Positions 7,888 through 16,291 of a stretch of 64,000 nucleotides of DNA are shown here, in pieces. Below the pieces are notes generated by a model that worked only from the letters and a program-made list of their open reading frames with translations, searched no databases and was not told where the DNA came from. Origin of the DNA: Amycolatopsis pithecellobii (GTDB taxonomy: Bacteria > Actinomycetota > Actinomycetes > Mycobacteriales > Pseudonocardiaceae); NCBI RefSeq assembly GCF_009707865.1, contig NZ_WMBA01000033.1, positions 1-64,000 on the forward strand, written 5' to 3'. Position numbers and translations under genes: made by a program. How positions within the stretch are numbered: position 1 is the first letter of the stretch; every line of letters starts with the position of its first letter.

Positions 7888-8774
7888 GGCTGGCACTGGT
7901 CGGTACCGGCACGATGGGCCGGTTGCACGCGCGGACGATCGCCGCGACGGAACGTGCTTCGCTGGCAAGGGTGATCGAGCCGCGGGCGACGGCCGGCCTC
8001 GCGTGCGCCGCCGAGTTCGGCGCGAAGTGGGCACCCTCGCTGGACTCACTGTCCGATGTGGACGCCGTGGTACTCGCTTCCGCGACGGAGTCGCACCACG
8101 AGCTCGCATTGGAAATCCTCAAGCAGGGCAAGCCGTTGCTGCTCGAAAAGCCGGCCGCCAGCGACCTCGCCGCGGCCGGGGAAATCGTTCAGCTGTCGGA
8201 AAACCTCGATGTGCCCATGATGTGCGGGTTCGTCGAGCGGTTCAACCCGGCAGTGCTGGCCGCGACGCGTCTCGTGCAAAACCCGGTGCACCTGATCGCG
8301 CGCAGGCACGGGCCCTACGCGCCACGGATCCGCACCGGTGTCGCGTGGGATCTGCTGGTGCACGACGTCGATCTGGCGATCCGGTTTTTCGGCGGTGAGC
8401 CGGCCAGGATCACTTCGACGGCCGGGTACTTCCACCCGCTGTCGGCGGCCGGCGCGGAGGACACTGTGGACGCCACGATGTCCTTCCCCACCGGGATGGC
8501 CACAGTATCGGCTTCCCGTGTGGCGCAACGGAAAACGCGGAGGATGACGATCTCGGAGCTGGACCGCGTGATCGAGGTCGACCTCGTCCGGCAGGAGGTC
8601 CTGGTCACGCGGCAGTCGGCGGTCGAGGCCTGTCCGGTCACCGGGTGCGAGCCGTTGGTGGCTCAGCTGGAGCACTTCCTGGATCTGGTGGCGGGCAAGG
8701 CGGACGCGGCTGCCGAACGCGCGTCGGTGCTTCCCGCGCACCGGGTCATCGCCCGGGTGCTGGACGTCAGGTGA
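7884..8774 (+). CDS. Gfo/Idh/MocA NAD(P)-dependent sugar dehydrogenase (GnnA-like)
   Basis: 296 residues. The N-terminal Rossmann motif GTGTMGRLHA is at 8-17, the family EKP motif in LLLEKPAAS follows near residue 89, and VHDVDLAIRFFG near 160 carries the usual active-site His-Asp. It would oxidise a sugar nucleotide to the ketone used by the coupled aminotransferase upstream. The start overlaps that gene by 4 bp. Its tail overlaps the 3' end of the convergent hexapeptide acyltransferase (8767) by 8 bp. A role like GnnA or WlbA is inferred from the pairing. Confidence 0.85.
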   Translation: MRLALVGTGTMGRLHARTIAATERASLARVIEPRATAGLACAAEFGAKWAPSLDSLSDVDAVVLASATESHHELALEILKQGKPLLLEKPAASDLAAAGEIVQLSENLDVPMMCGFVERFNPAVLAATRLVQNPVHLIARRHGPYAPRIRTGVAWDLLVHDVDLAIRFFGGEPARITSTAGYFHPLSAAGAEDTVDATMSFPTGMATVSASRVAQRKTRRMTISELDRVIEVDLVRQEVLVTRQSAVEACPVTGCEPLVAQLEHFLDLVAGKADAAAERASVLPAHRVIARVLDVR

Positions 8775-9372
8775 AGTCTCCAGCGGGGGAACCCCATGGC
8801 GTGATGGTGATTTCGCGGCGCCTGGCGTTCTCCGCGCGCACGCGTTCGGCCTCGGCCTTGATGTAATCCTCGTCGTAGCGCTGGAAAACACGCGCCGGAT
8901 TGCCGGCGACGAGGCAACGCTCGGGAACATCCTTGGCCACCACGGAATTCGGCTGCACGGTGACGAAATCGCCAAGGGTGACACCGGGCATGATGACCGC
9001 GTGCCCGCCGATGAAGCAGCCCTTGCCGATGGTGACCGGGGTGCGCTCGATCAGGTCGCTGCCGGGGTGGTTCTCCAGCATCATGTTCGCCAGCCAGCTG
9101 GAATGCGTGAACACGAGCGCCCCGACGCCGATGCTGGTGTGCTCGCCGATGTTCAGCCCGCCGCTCGCGTCGAGCACGGCGTCCTCACCGATCCAGCAGT
9201 GCTCGCCGAGCCGCAGATGCTCCGGGCTGATGATCTTCGCTCGCGCGCGAATCCTTGTGGTGGCTGGCAAACCGAGAAAACGGGCGCGCTCGGCGTCGTT
9301 GAGGTACTGGCCGACCAGCTCGGTCAGGATTTCCGGGCGCAGCCGGTTGCTGCGCTCGTCGTCGAAGAACAC
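8767..9372 (-). CDS. Hexapeptide-repeat O-/N-acetyltransferase
   Basis: 201 residues, left-handed beta-helix acetyltransferase of the maltose/galactoside type. IGEHTSIG and HAVIMPGVTLGDFVTV hexapeptides lead to the characteristic end VAGNPARVF near 175. I chose the GTG at 9372 because GGAGG sits 4 bp upstream and the frame before it translates as low-complexity arginine-rich sequence. This start lies inside the last 49 bp of the glycosyltransferase gene. It is the last gene of the operon starting at 12737 and probably acetylates a sugar or lipid-linked sugar made there. Confidence 0.85.
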   Translation of the reverse strand: MFFDDERSNRLRPEILTELVGQYLNDAERARFLGLPATTRIRARAKIISPEHLRLGEHCWIGEDAVLDASGGLNIGEHTSIGVGALVFTHSSWLANMMLENHPGSDLIERTPVTIGKGCFIGGHAVIMPGVTLGDFVTVQPNSVVAKDVPERCLVAGNPARVFQRYDEDYIKAEAERVRAENARRREITITPWGSPAGDFT

Positions 9373-10526
9373 AGTGCCTCCAGTAGTCGCAGGTGTCGCT
9401 TGGCCACGACGTCGAGCGCGAAGTGCTCGCGCACCAGTGCACTCTGCCGCCGCGCGAGCTCCGCGCGCCACGCCGGATCGTCGAGCAGCCCGATGACGGC
9501 CGCCGCGACCGCGGCTGCGTCGTCCGGCGGGACGAGCAGGATATTCTCGCCGTTGCGCAGCTTCACGCCGGGGTAGTTGTCCGCGGCGACCGAGGCGATG
9601 GTCGCGGTACCGGACAGCATCGCCTCCAACGACGCGGTTCCGCAACCACCGTTGAGGTCGTGCGTGACGATATCCGCCGCGGCGAAGTACGACGGAACCT
9701 CGTTACGCGGCACGGCGCCACGGACGATGATCGCGTCCCGCACGCCCAGTTCCTCCGCGCGGCGCAGGAACTCGTCGTGATAGACGCGCCCGACGACCGT
9801 CACCTTCGTGTCCGGGTGCTTCGCCAGGATCGACGGCAGCGCCTCGATGAGGGGCAACCGGTTCCGCAGCGGGATGACGTGCCCGAGTGACACGATCGAC
9901 GGGTTTTCCTTGTGCTGGGGCGAGATTTCCGCGCGGTCGAAGAACTCCGTGTCGATCGGGATCGGCAGGTGCACCGAGTTCGCCGGCCCTGTGCCGTAGC
10001 GGCGCGCGCAGTAGTCGGCGCCGAGCTTGTCGAGCAAGATGTAGTACGGGTCGATCCGGCGCAGCACCGGTTTCACCAGCACGCCATCGAGTACGCGGAA
10101 AATCGTGCGATACCAAGGGTTTTCGCTGACCAGTAGCGTGTGGACGGTCAGCAAGATCGGCACGCCGATCCGTCGTCCGTACCGGCCCGCGAGCCACGAC
10201 AGGTCGAAGAACTGGCCGTGCAGGTGCAAGGCGTCGGGACGGAAATCGTCCAGCAGCCGGCGGATCCGCCGCCGGTTGCCCGGGACGAACGCGGTGAAGC
10301 TGAGGTCGAAGTCGATCGACAGGCCCAGTTTCGGCATCTTCACCGCGGGCAGCCGGACGACGCGGTACCCGTCGCGCGCCTCCACCGCCGGCGCTGAACC
10401 GTACGCCGCGGTCAGCACGAGCACGTCATGCCCGGCCTCGGCGTACTCGCCCGCGAGCGCCGCGGCCATGTGCGCACTGCCGCCCACCCGCGGCGGGAAG
10501 AAGTTGTTGACGACGACGATGCGCAT
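9324..10526 (-). CDS. Glycosyltransferase, GT4 (GT-B) family
   Basis: 400 residues. It begins MRIVVVNNFFPPRVGGSAHM, the classic GT4 N-terminus with a glycine loop for the acceptor domain. The C-terminal donor-binding domain has NGGCGTASLEAMLSGTATIAS with the conserved Glu of the E-x7-E region near 330. The ATG at 10526 fits this domain start; the in-frame extension to 11138 would cover the neighbouring gene and is not protein-like. It lies 179 bp downstream of the epimerase, and that gap holds no gene. It would transfer the amino or acylated sugar to a lipid or glycan acceptor; the acceptor is unknown. Confidence 0.87.
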   Translation of the reverse strand: MRIVVVNNFFPPRVGGSAHMAAALAGEYAEAGHDVLVLTAAYGSAPAVEARDGYRVVRLPAVKMPKLGLSIDFDLSFTAFVPGNRRRIRRLLDDFRPDALHLHGQFFDLSWLAGRYGRRIGVPILLTVHTLLVSENPWYRTIFRVLDGVLVKPVLRRIDPYYILLDKLGADYCARRYGTGPANSVHLPIPIDTEFFDRAEISPQHKENPSIVSLGHVIPLRNRLPLIEALPSILAKHPDTKVTVVGRVYHDEFLRRAEELGVRDAIIVRGAVPRNEVPSYFAAADIVTHDLNGGCGTASLEAMLSGTATIASVAADNYPGVKLRNGENILLVPPDDAAAVAAAVIGLLDDPAWRAELARRQSALVREHFALDVVAKRHLRLLEALCSSTTSAATGCARKS

Positions 10527-10705
10527 ACCACCAGATTCTTTTTCGAAGCCGTGGGCCGCCAGCTCGCGCCGCGGCGGGTTCTCAGGTAGTTCCTCGCGAG
10601 GACAGCGCCGACGTGGTGTATTGGCATACATGAGGAGGCGATCCCGGAGCGAGGGGCTGCCTGAGGTTCCGCCACCCGCGCCGCCACGCAGGCCATTCCG
10701 CAACA

Positions 10706-11638
10706 TTATCGGCCGTAGGACTCGACGAGTTGGCGCATCCCTTGCTCCACCGGGATATTCGGCGACCAGCCGAGAATCTCCCTGGCGCGGCTGATGTCCG
10801 CGGCCCGCCGCGAGACGAGTACTTCGCGCGGGTTGAACTCGGGCTCGACGTCGGCGCCGACCGCGTCGATGAGGATCTTCGCCAGTGTCGCGATGGACGT
10901 GTCGATCCCGGTGCCGATGTTGACCGGCACGTTCGCCCGGCTCGATTCCAGTGCCAGCACAACGGCTTTCGCGAGATCGGTGACGTGCACGAAGTCCATT
11001 GACTGCTCGCCGCGCCCATCGATCACCGGCGGTTTGCCCGCGCGCAGTCGCTGGATGAAATGGTTGATCACCGACGTGTAGTACGCCTCGATCTTCTGTC
11101 CCGGCCCGTACACGTTGAAGAATCGCAGTGCCAGCCACGAAAGTCCGTGCCGGCGCTGGTAGAACCCGAGTAGGTCCTCGCCCGCGCGTTTGCTGATGCA
11201 GTACGGCGTCAGTGGATGCAGCGGATCGTCCTCGTGCATCGGCAGCCGTTCCGGCTCTCCGTACACCGAGGCCGACGACGCGAACACCAGCCGCTGCACG
11301 CCTTCCGCCGCCGCGGCGGCGAACACGTTGTGGTTGCCGGTCATGTTGATGTCGATCGACTCGTGTGGGTCCGCAATGGACTTGTTGATCGACACGGTCG
11401 CGAAGTGGATGACATGCGTGCAGCCACGGATCGCCTCCCGCACCGCACCGCCGTAGCGCACGTCCGCCTCGACAAGGTCGACCCGGCCGGTCGCCACGAA
11501 CTCGTCCACGCGTGCCCGGTCACCGCGGGTCAGGTTGTCGAAGATCCGCACCGAGTAGCCGCGCTCCAGCAACAGCGGAATCGTATGTGCGGCAATGAAA
11601 CCCGCGCCCCCGGTGAAGAAAACCTTGGGTTCAGTCAC
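10706..11638 (-). CDS. NAD-dependent sugar epimerase/dehydratase (extended SDR)
   Basis: 310 residues. The Rossmann motif is TGGAGFIAAH near residue 9 (the usual GxxGxxG), the catalytic Ser is in SSASVYG near 118, and the catalytic Tyr and Lys are in YCISK near 142-146. The architecture is that of UDP-glucose 4-epimerases and dTDP-sugar modifying enzymes. Its start overlaps the end of the DegT aminotransferase gene by 8 bp, so the two are co-expressed. It probably epimerises or dehydrates the nucleotide sugar that is aminated by that neighbour. Confidence 0.87.
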   Translation of the reverse strand: MTEPKVFFTGGAGFIAAHTIPLLLERGYSVRIFDNLTRGDRARVDEFVATGRVDLVEADVRYGGAVREAIRGCTHVIHFATVSINKSIADPHESIDINMTGNHNVFAAAAAEGVQRLVFASSASVYGEPERLPMHEDDPLHPLTPYCISKRAGEDLLGFYQRRHGLSWLALRFFNVYGPGQKIEAYYTSVINHFIQRLRAGKPPVIDGRGEQSMDFVHVTDLAKAVVLALESSRANVPVNIGTGIDTSIATLAKILIDAVGADVEPEFNPREVLVSRRAADISRAREILGWSPNIPVEQGMRQLVESYGR

Positions 11639-12737
11639 GTAATGCTCCTCGGACGGCGTCGATCACTCGGTCCACCTGTTCGTCGGTCAGTTCGGCGTGC
11701 ATCGGGATGGCCAGGTGCCTGCGGAAAACATCGGCCGACACCGGTAGTGGCCGCTGCCGGCCGTAGACCGGCTGCAGGTGCGAGGCGTAGGTACCGAACG
11801 TGCACTGGACTCCGCGCGCCCGCAGCTCACGCAGGACGCGGCCGCGGTCGACCCGCGGCGCGAGCAGCAGAAGGTAGCTCTGCCAAGGATGTTCGCGATC
11901 GGGCAACGTGGCCGGCACCTGTGCGGCGTCGAGTTCGGCGAACGCCTCGGTGTACCGCTTGGCAACAGACCGGCGCGTGGCCAGCAGGCCCGGCAGCCGA
12001 TCGAGCTGGACGTCCAGGATCGCGGCCTGCACATCGGACAGCCGGAAGTTGTAACCCAGCTCGTCGAACACCGGCACGTCCTCGGCGCGGCCGAACGCGG
12101 GTGCGATGCCGTAGGAATGCAATTTGCGGGCACGCTCGATGAGTGCCACGTGGTCCGACACGAGCGCCCCGCCTTCCCCGGCGGTGATGCCTTTGCGGCC
12201 GTGGAAGGAAAAGGCCGCGAGGTCGGCGAGGCTGCCGGCGGGGCGGGTGCGGTACGTCGCGCCCGCCGCACACGCCGCGTCCTCGACCAACCACAGTCCG
12301 TGGCGATCGGCTATCGCACGGTAGTCGTCGTAGTCGCCAGGCTGCCCGGCGAGATCGACGACGACGATCCCGACCGTGCGCGGACTGATCGCGGCCTCGA
12401 TCGCGGCCGGGTCGGCGCAGAACGAGTCCGGCGTGATGTCCGCGAACACCGGTGTCGCGCCGGTTTGCAGCACCGCGTGGCCGGTTGCGGGGAAGGTGTA
12501 GTCCGCGACGATGACCTCGTCGCCCGGCCCCGCGCCGAGCACGCGCAACCCGAGGAACAGGGCGGAACCACAATTGCTCGTGGCGAGCGCGTGCGCGGTT
12601 CCGGTGAACTTCGCGAGGCGCTCCTCGAATCGCCGGCAGGCCGGCCCCGCACCCGCCAGCCATCCCGAGGCGAACACCTCGGCGACGGCGGCGAGTTCGA
12701 GTTCGCCGACCGTCGGTCGGCCCAGCGGAATCGTCAA
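11631..12737 (-). CDS. Second DegT/DnrJ/EryC1/StrS sugar aminotransferase
   Basis: 368 residues, same family and length as the gene at 6781 but clearly diverged. The PLP lysine is Lys182 in FSFHGRKGITAGEGG, and VEDAACAAGA is at 151-160. The FHGRK context is typical of the branch making 3- or 4-amino-dideoxy sugars. It starts an operon with epimerase, glycosyltransferase and acetyltransferase. The locus thus has two sugar aminotransferases in two transcription units, so either two amino groups or two amino sugars are made. Confidence 0.88.
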   Translation of the reverse strand: MTIPLGRPTVGELELAAVAEVFASGWLAGAGPACRRFEERLAKFTGTAHALATSNCGSALFLGLRVLGAGPGDEVIVADYTFPATGHAVLQTGATPVFADITPDSFCADPAAIEAAISPRTVGIVVVDLAGQPGDYDDYRAIADRHGLWLVEDAACAAGATYRTRPAGSLADLAAFSFHGRKGITAGEGGALVSDHVALIERARKLHSYGIAPAFGRAEDVPVFDELGYNFRLSDVQAAILDVQLDRLPGLLATRRSVAKRYTEAFAELDAAQVPATLPDREHPWQSYLLLLAPRVDRGRVLRELRARGVQCTFGTYASHLQPVYGRQRPLPVSADVFRRHLAIPMHAELTDEQVDRVIDAVRGALRD

Positions 12738-12803
12738 GGCGGCTCCTTAGAATCGGGCGAAGTCTAAGCGCCGCACCCCATCACCCGATCAGGCGAACCA
12801 CCG

Positions 12804-13739
12804 TTACAGATCGAGAACGAGCCTCTCGCCGCAGGCTCGGGAGACGCAAATCATCATCGTGTCGTTCGCGGCCTGCTCCTGTTCGGACAGTACCGAGTCG
12901 CGGTGATCCGGGACGCCGTCGAGCACCGGCGTCTCACACGTCCCGCAGATCCCGCCCTGGCACGAGGACAGCACGGGCACACCGGCGCCTTCGACCGTGT
13001 CGAGGATCGACTGCTCAGCGGGGACCGTGAGCGTCATCCCGGAGCGGGCGAGCTCCACTTCGAACTCGGTGCGCTCACCGCTGTTTTCCTTGGCGGCGAA
13101 GCGTTCCACGTGCAGACTGAGCCACTCCGGTACCGCGCGTTCGGCCGCGAGCAGCAGCGGTTCCGGGCCACAGCAGTAGACCGCGGTGTCTTCGTATGCC
13201 TCGTCGAACAGCGATTCCAGGTCGAGCAGCCCCGTTTCGTCCTGCGGCAGCACCGACACCCGGTCGCCGTACTTCTGGCTCAGCTCCTCGTGGAAGGCCA
13301 TCGACGACCGGGCCCGCCCGCCGTACACGAGCTGCCAGTCGGCGCGGCTCGCGTCGGCGGCGGCGATCATCGGCACGATCGGCGTGATACCGATGCCTCC
13401 CGCGATGAACAGGTAACTCTCGGCCGGAACGAGCGGGAAATGGTTCCGTGGCCCGCCGATCCGGACCAGGTCGCCGGTTCGCAGTCCGTCGTGCACGAAG
13501 GCCGAACCACCCCGGCCGTCCCGCTCACGCAGGACGGCGACCTCCAGTACCGAGCGGTCACCGGGATCCCCGCACAGCGAATATTGCCGCACGAGATTTC
13601 CCAGCATCAGGTCCACATGCGCACCAGGCTCCCACCGCGGCAACTCGTCGCCGTCGGGGTGGTGAAACGTCAGCCGCACCACGTCGTCAGCGATCACGTC
13701 CTTGCGCGCGAGCAGCACGTCGAATTCGTTGACAGTCAT
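12804..13739 (-). CDS. Phthalate-dioxygenase-reductase-like flavoprotein with 2Fe-2S domain
   Basis: 311 residues. The FMN/FAD-binding beta barrel has QYSLCGDP near 65, the NAD-binding domain starts at GGIGITPIVPMI near 115, and a C-terminal plant-type ferredoxin domain has CQGGICGTC with a fourth cysteine in MMICVS. This is the VanB/phthalate dioxygenase reductase layout, which passes electrons from NADH to a Rieske oxygenase. No oxygenase gene is adjacent, so the partner is elsewhere. The ATG at 13739 starts the recognised domain; the upstream extension is arginine-rich and unlikely. Confidence 0.88.
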   Translation of the reverse strand: MTVNEFDVLLARKDVIADDVVRLTFHHPDGDELPRWEPGAHVDLMLGNLVRQYSLCGDPGDRSVLEVAVLRERDGRGGSAFVHDGLRTGDLVRIGGPRNHFPLVPAESYLFIAGGIGITPIVPMIAAADASRADWQLVYGGRARSSMAFHEELSQKYGDRVSVLPQDETGLLDLESLFDEAYEDTAVYCCGPEPLLLAAERAVPEWLSLHVERFAAKENSGERTEFEVELARSGMTLTVPAEQSILDTVEGAGVPVLSSCQGGICGTCETPVLDGVPDHRDSVLSEQEQAANDTMMICVSRACGERLVLDL

Positions 13740-13927
13740 AAGAAAGTAGTCAAATCGGCGACGGGAACAACCGCGTGGCCGGCATGTCAACTCCCGGTAT
13801 CGCCGACCTCACGAAGCTCGACGGAAACAGTGAACCCCTTGCGGTGACTGGGAATTCGCTCGCCCACCATAGCGTGCTCACCCCCCGGGACGCCAACCCC
13901 GCGGGCAAATACTTCCCATCGCCGGCG

Positions 13928-14803
13928 CTAGCCAAGCGTAAATCTGACCCCGATACGGCCAGGATATCGTTCCGGCCAGGTGTGAAGTATTTCGTAATGG
14001 GGCAACGGCCAGGCACACACGACGATATTGAGTCCGCGACCGAGCTGCGCCATCAGCCGCTCCACGAACTCGGCGGCCTGGCCGGTGTCGAACGGCCCGC
14101 GCCGCGCCTGGAAGAACACCATGCCACGGTTCGACATCGCGAGCATGACATTGACATCACCGAAGTAGTCGCGGAACCCCGTCATCAGGTTCTGCTTGCT
14201 CGCCACCGGACCGCGCCGGGAGTCCGGCGGCCGGTGCGGTCGCGTCCAGGCCAGCCACATGACGTCGGCGTCGGCGAGCCAGTCGTCGTCGACGCCGGGC
14301 GTGCGCTGTCGCGGAACCACCGAAGTGACCCGGCCGCGCATCATCTCCAGCAACCGCGGTTCCTCGATCAGTCCCCAGCGAATGAGGTACTGCGACACCG
14401 TTGGCGGGCTGAGCAGGATGCCGAACTCCCGGTTGACCAGCTCAGCGATCGCCTGCCGCGTCCACAGCCGGTGCGGCATACCGTGCTGATCCGGCGTACC
14501 GTCCACAATGGTCTTGACTGTGTTCGCCTGCTGTGCCGGGGAAAGCGCGAACTGCTCGCCGGGCCGCCGGCCGCGTCGCTTCGGGCGGAAGGCCTCGTCA
14601 CCGTCCTTCTGGTACGCGGCGACCCACGCCCCGACAGTTTTCCTTGATACGCCGAACAACCGCGCGACCTCGGATCGGGTGACCCCGGCCTCGACGGCCG
14701 CGACGGCGCGCCGACGGAGCTCTTCCAGCGCTTCCGCCGAAAGACTCCTGGCGTCCCGAGTGGCCATGTCCAAGCCCTGAATGGTGGTGGTTGTCCTGTT
14801 CAC
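13928..14803 (-). CDS. IS630-transposase-derived DNA-binding protein 1 (catalytic residues lost)
   Basis: 291 residues from a GTG at 14803 with GGAG upstream. Residues about 20-135 are the paired helix-turn-helix of IS630 transposases (GVTRSEVARLFGVSRKTVGA, then LWTRQAIAELVNREFGI and LIRWGL). The rest aligns with the DDE fold, but the acidic residues are gone: the first motif reads VMWLAWTRP, and the region of the second catalytic Asp reads IVVCAWPLPHY. It cannot be an active transposase, and I see no terminal inverted repeats. It ends the copper block, has a paralogue at 21572, and is probably a domesticated regulator. Confidence 0.75.
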   Translation of the reverse strand: MNRTTTTIQGLDMATRDARSLSAEALEELRRRAVAAVEAGVTRSEVARLFGVSRKTVGAWVAAYQKDGDEAFRPKRRGRRPGEQFALSPAQQANTVKTIVDGTPDQHGMPHRLWTRQAIAELVNREFGILLSPPTVSQYLIRWGLIEEPRLLEMMRGRVTSVVPRQRTPGVDDDWLADADVMWLAWTRPHRPPDSRRGPVASKQNLMTGFRDYFGDVNVMLAMSNRGMVFFQARRGPFDTGQAAEFVERLMAQLGRGLNIVVCAWPLPHYEILHTWPERYPGRIGVRFTLG

Positions 14804-14872
14804 GCCGAATATCTCCGGGTAAACGAATCGTCACCGAAAGCCTTCGGACGGAGAGAAGTTCGTAATACGTGG

Positions 14873-16291
14873 TTAACGCGGCACATCCCGCGGTGCGGGG
14901 ACCCGTCGCCGTTTCGCCTTGGTGATGAGCGCGTCGAGGGCGAGGAACACCAGTAGGCTCACCCCGAACACCGGCAACAGCCAGCCGAGCGCGGCGACCA
15001 CGAGCAACACGAGTGCCAGCACCGGATTCGGCAGCTGCCGCCACACCGGCGGTGGTATCGCGGTCCACTTGCTCTTGTACGGATTCTTCACCCACCACAT
15101 GCGATAACCGAGCAGGATCAGCACGGCGAGCCCAGCCGCGAGCACCGCGACCAGGATCTGGTTCGCCATCCCGAAAAGCGTGCCGGTGTGGAACTCGGTG
15201 GCGTAGGTGGTGACCTTCGCGGCCACCGAGTAGTCCCCCCAGCCGATCCGCTCGGTGATGTGTGCCGTGTACGGGTCGATGGCCACGGCGCCGCGGTGGA
15301 CCGGCAACCCGGTGGAGTGTTCGGCGACGGTGTACACCTGGCCGACACCGGACGGCGCGGTGACGAGCAGCTCGCCGCCGAGCCCCTCCGCACCGGCGAC
15401 GTCCAGCACCCGGTCGATGCCGATCGGCTCACCGGCGGCGGGTACCGGCGCCGCGACGAGGCTCGGTGCGTGCAACCGCAGGGGATCCGTCGCCTGGCTG
15501 GCCCGTCCCCCGGCGAACTGCGACATGGTCAGCCCGGTCACGCTGACGACGAGCAGCCCGAGTGCGAGCCACAGCCCGAGCGGCCCGTGTACCGCGCGCA
15601 GCCGTCCCCAGCCTTCCTTGGCTCCGCGCGTCGAAGGCACCAAGAGCTGTCTGGTCGAGACGCGCTTGCGCCGGCGCGGCTGGGCGAGCCACAGCACGAG
15701 CCCGCCGACGACGATGAGGGGCAGCCAGGTCGCGGACAATTCCGCATAGATCCGGCCGGGCTCACCGAGTTGGAGATCGCTGTGCAGCTGACGCAGCCAG
15801 GTGTTGGCAGGTAAGTGATCGCCGACGGTCGTCAGCTCGCCGGTGATGAAGTTGGTGTACGGATCGACGAACACCGCTCGCGACTGTGCCTCGTCGCCGG
15901 CTCCGCGCAGGCCGGGCACCGCCAGGTTGACCCTGGTCGTGCGGTCCGATGTGGACGGTGTGATGACGGACCGCAGGGCGCCTTCCGGATGCGCGGCGAG
16001 CGCCGCAGTGACCTGTTCGGACACCGGGCGCGGCGCGCCTTCGTGCGGCTGACTGACGTAGAGCTGTGACTGGTACAGGTCGTCGTGGATCTGCGGACTG
16101 AACGCGTACACGAGCCCCGTCAGGCAGGACAACAAAAGGAACGGCGCGACGATGATCCCGGCGAGGAAATGCAGGCGGCGGGCGAGCAGCCGCATCGCCA
16201 TGGCCCAGCCTGCCTTGGGTTTCGGCGCGCTCGCGTGGCGGCGTGGCGGCGGTGCCGTCCGTGGCACCGGGCTCGGTGTCTCGGGGGTCAT
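14873..16291 (-). CDS. PepSY-associated transmembrane protein
   Basis: 472 residues, PiuB-like PepSY_TM protein. The first membrane helix follows RLHFLAGIIVAPFLLLSCL near 42-60. A large outside domain with VDPYTNFITGE (PepSY signature) follows, then LRQLHSDLQLGEPGRIYAEL and a membrane helix, a second PepSY repeat (IDPYTAHITERIG), and helices up to a basic tail. Relatives are implicated in metal or siderophore reduction at the membrane. The start at 16291 overlaps the CopC-CopD-like stop as ATGA, which overrides a longer frame. It is probably the partner membrane component of the second copper-like operon. Confidence 0.85.
   Translation of the reverse strand: MTPETPSPVPRTAPPPRRHASAPKPKAGWAMAMRLLARRLHFLAGIIVAPFLLLSCLTGLVYAFSPQIHDDLYQSQLYVSQPHEGAPRPVSEQVTAALAAHPEGALRSVITPSTSDRTTRVNLAVPGLRGAGDEAQSRAVFVDPYTNFITGELTTVGDHLPANTWLRQLHSDLQLGEPGRIYAELSATWLPLIVVGGLVLWLAQPRRRKRVSTRQLLVPSTRGAKEGWGRLRAVHGPLGLWLALGLLVVSVTGLTMSQFAGGRASQATDPLRLHAPSLVAAPVPAAGEPIGIDRVLDVAGAEGLGGELLVTAPSGVGQVYTVAEHSTGLPVHRGAVAIDPYTAHITERIGWGDYSVAAKVTTYATEFHTGTLFGMANQILVAVLAAGLAVLILLGYRMWWVKNPYKSKWTAIPPPVWRQLPNPVLALVLLVVAALGWLLPVFGVSLLVFLALDALITKAKRRRVPAPRDVPR

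Noticed and set aside
13928-14803. Active insertion sequence
   Set aside because: No terminal inverted repeats or target duplication seen, and the catalytic acidic residues are missing.
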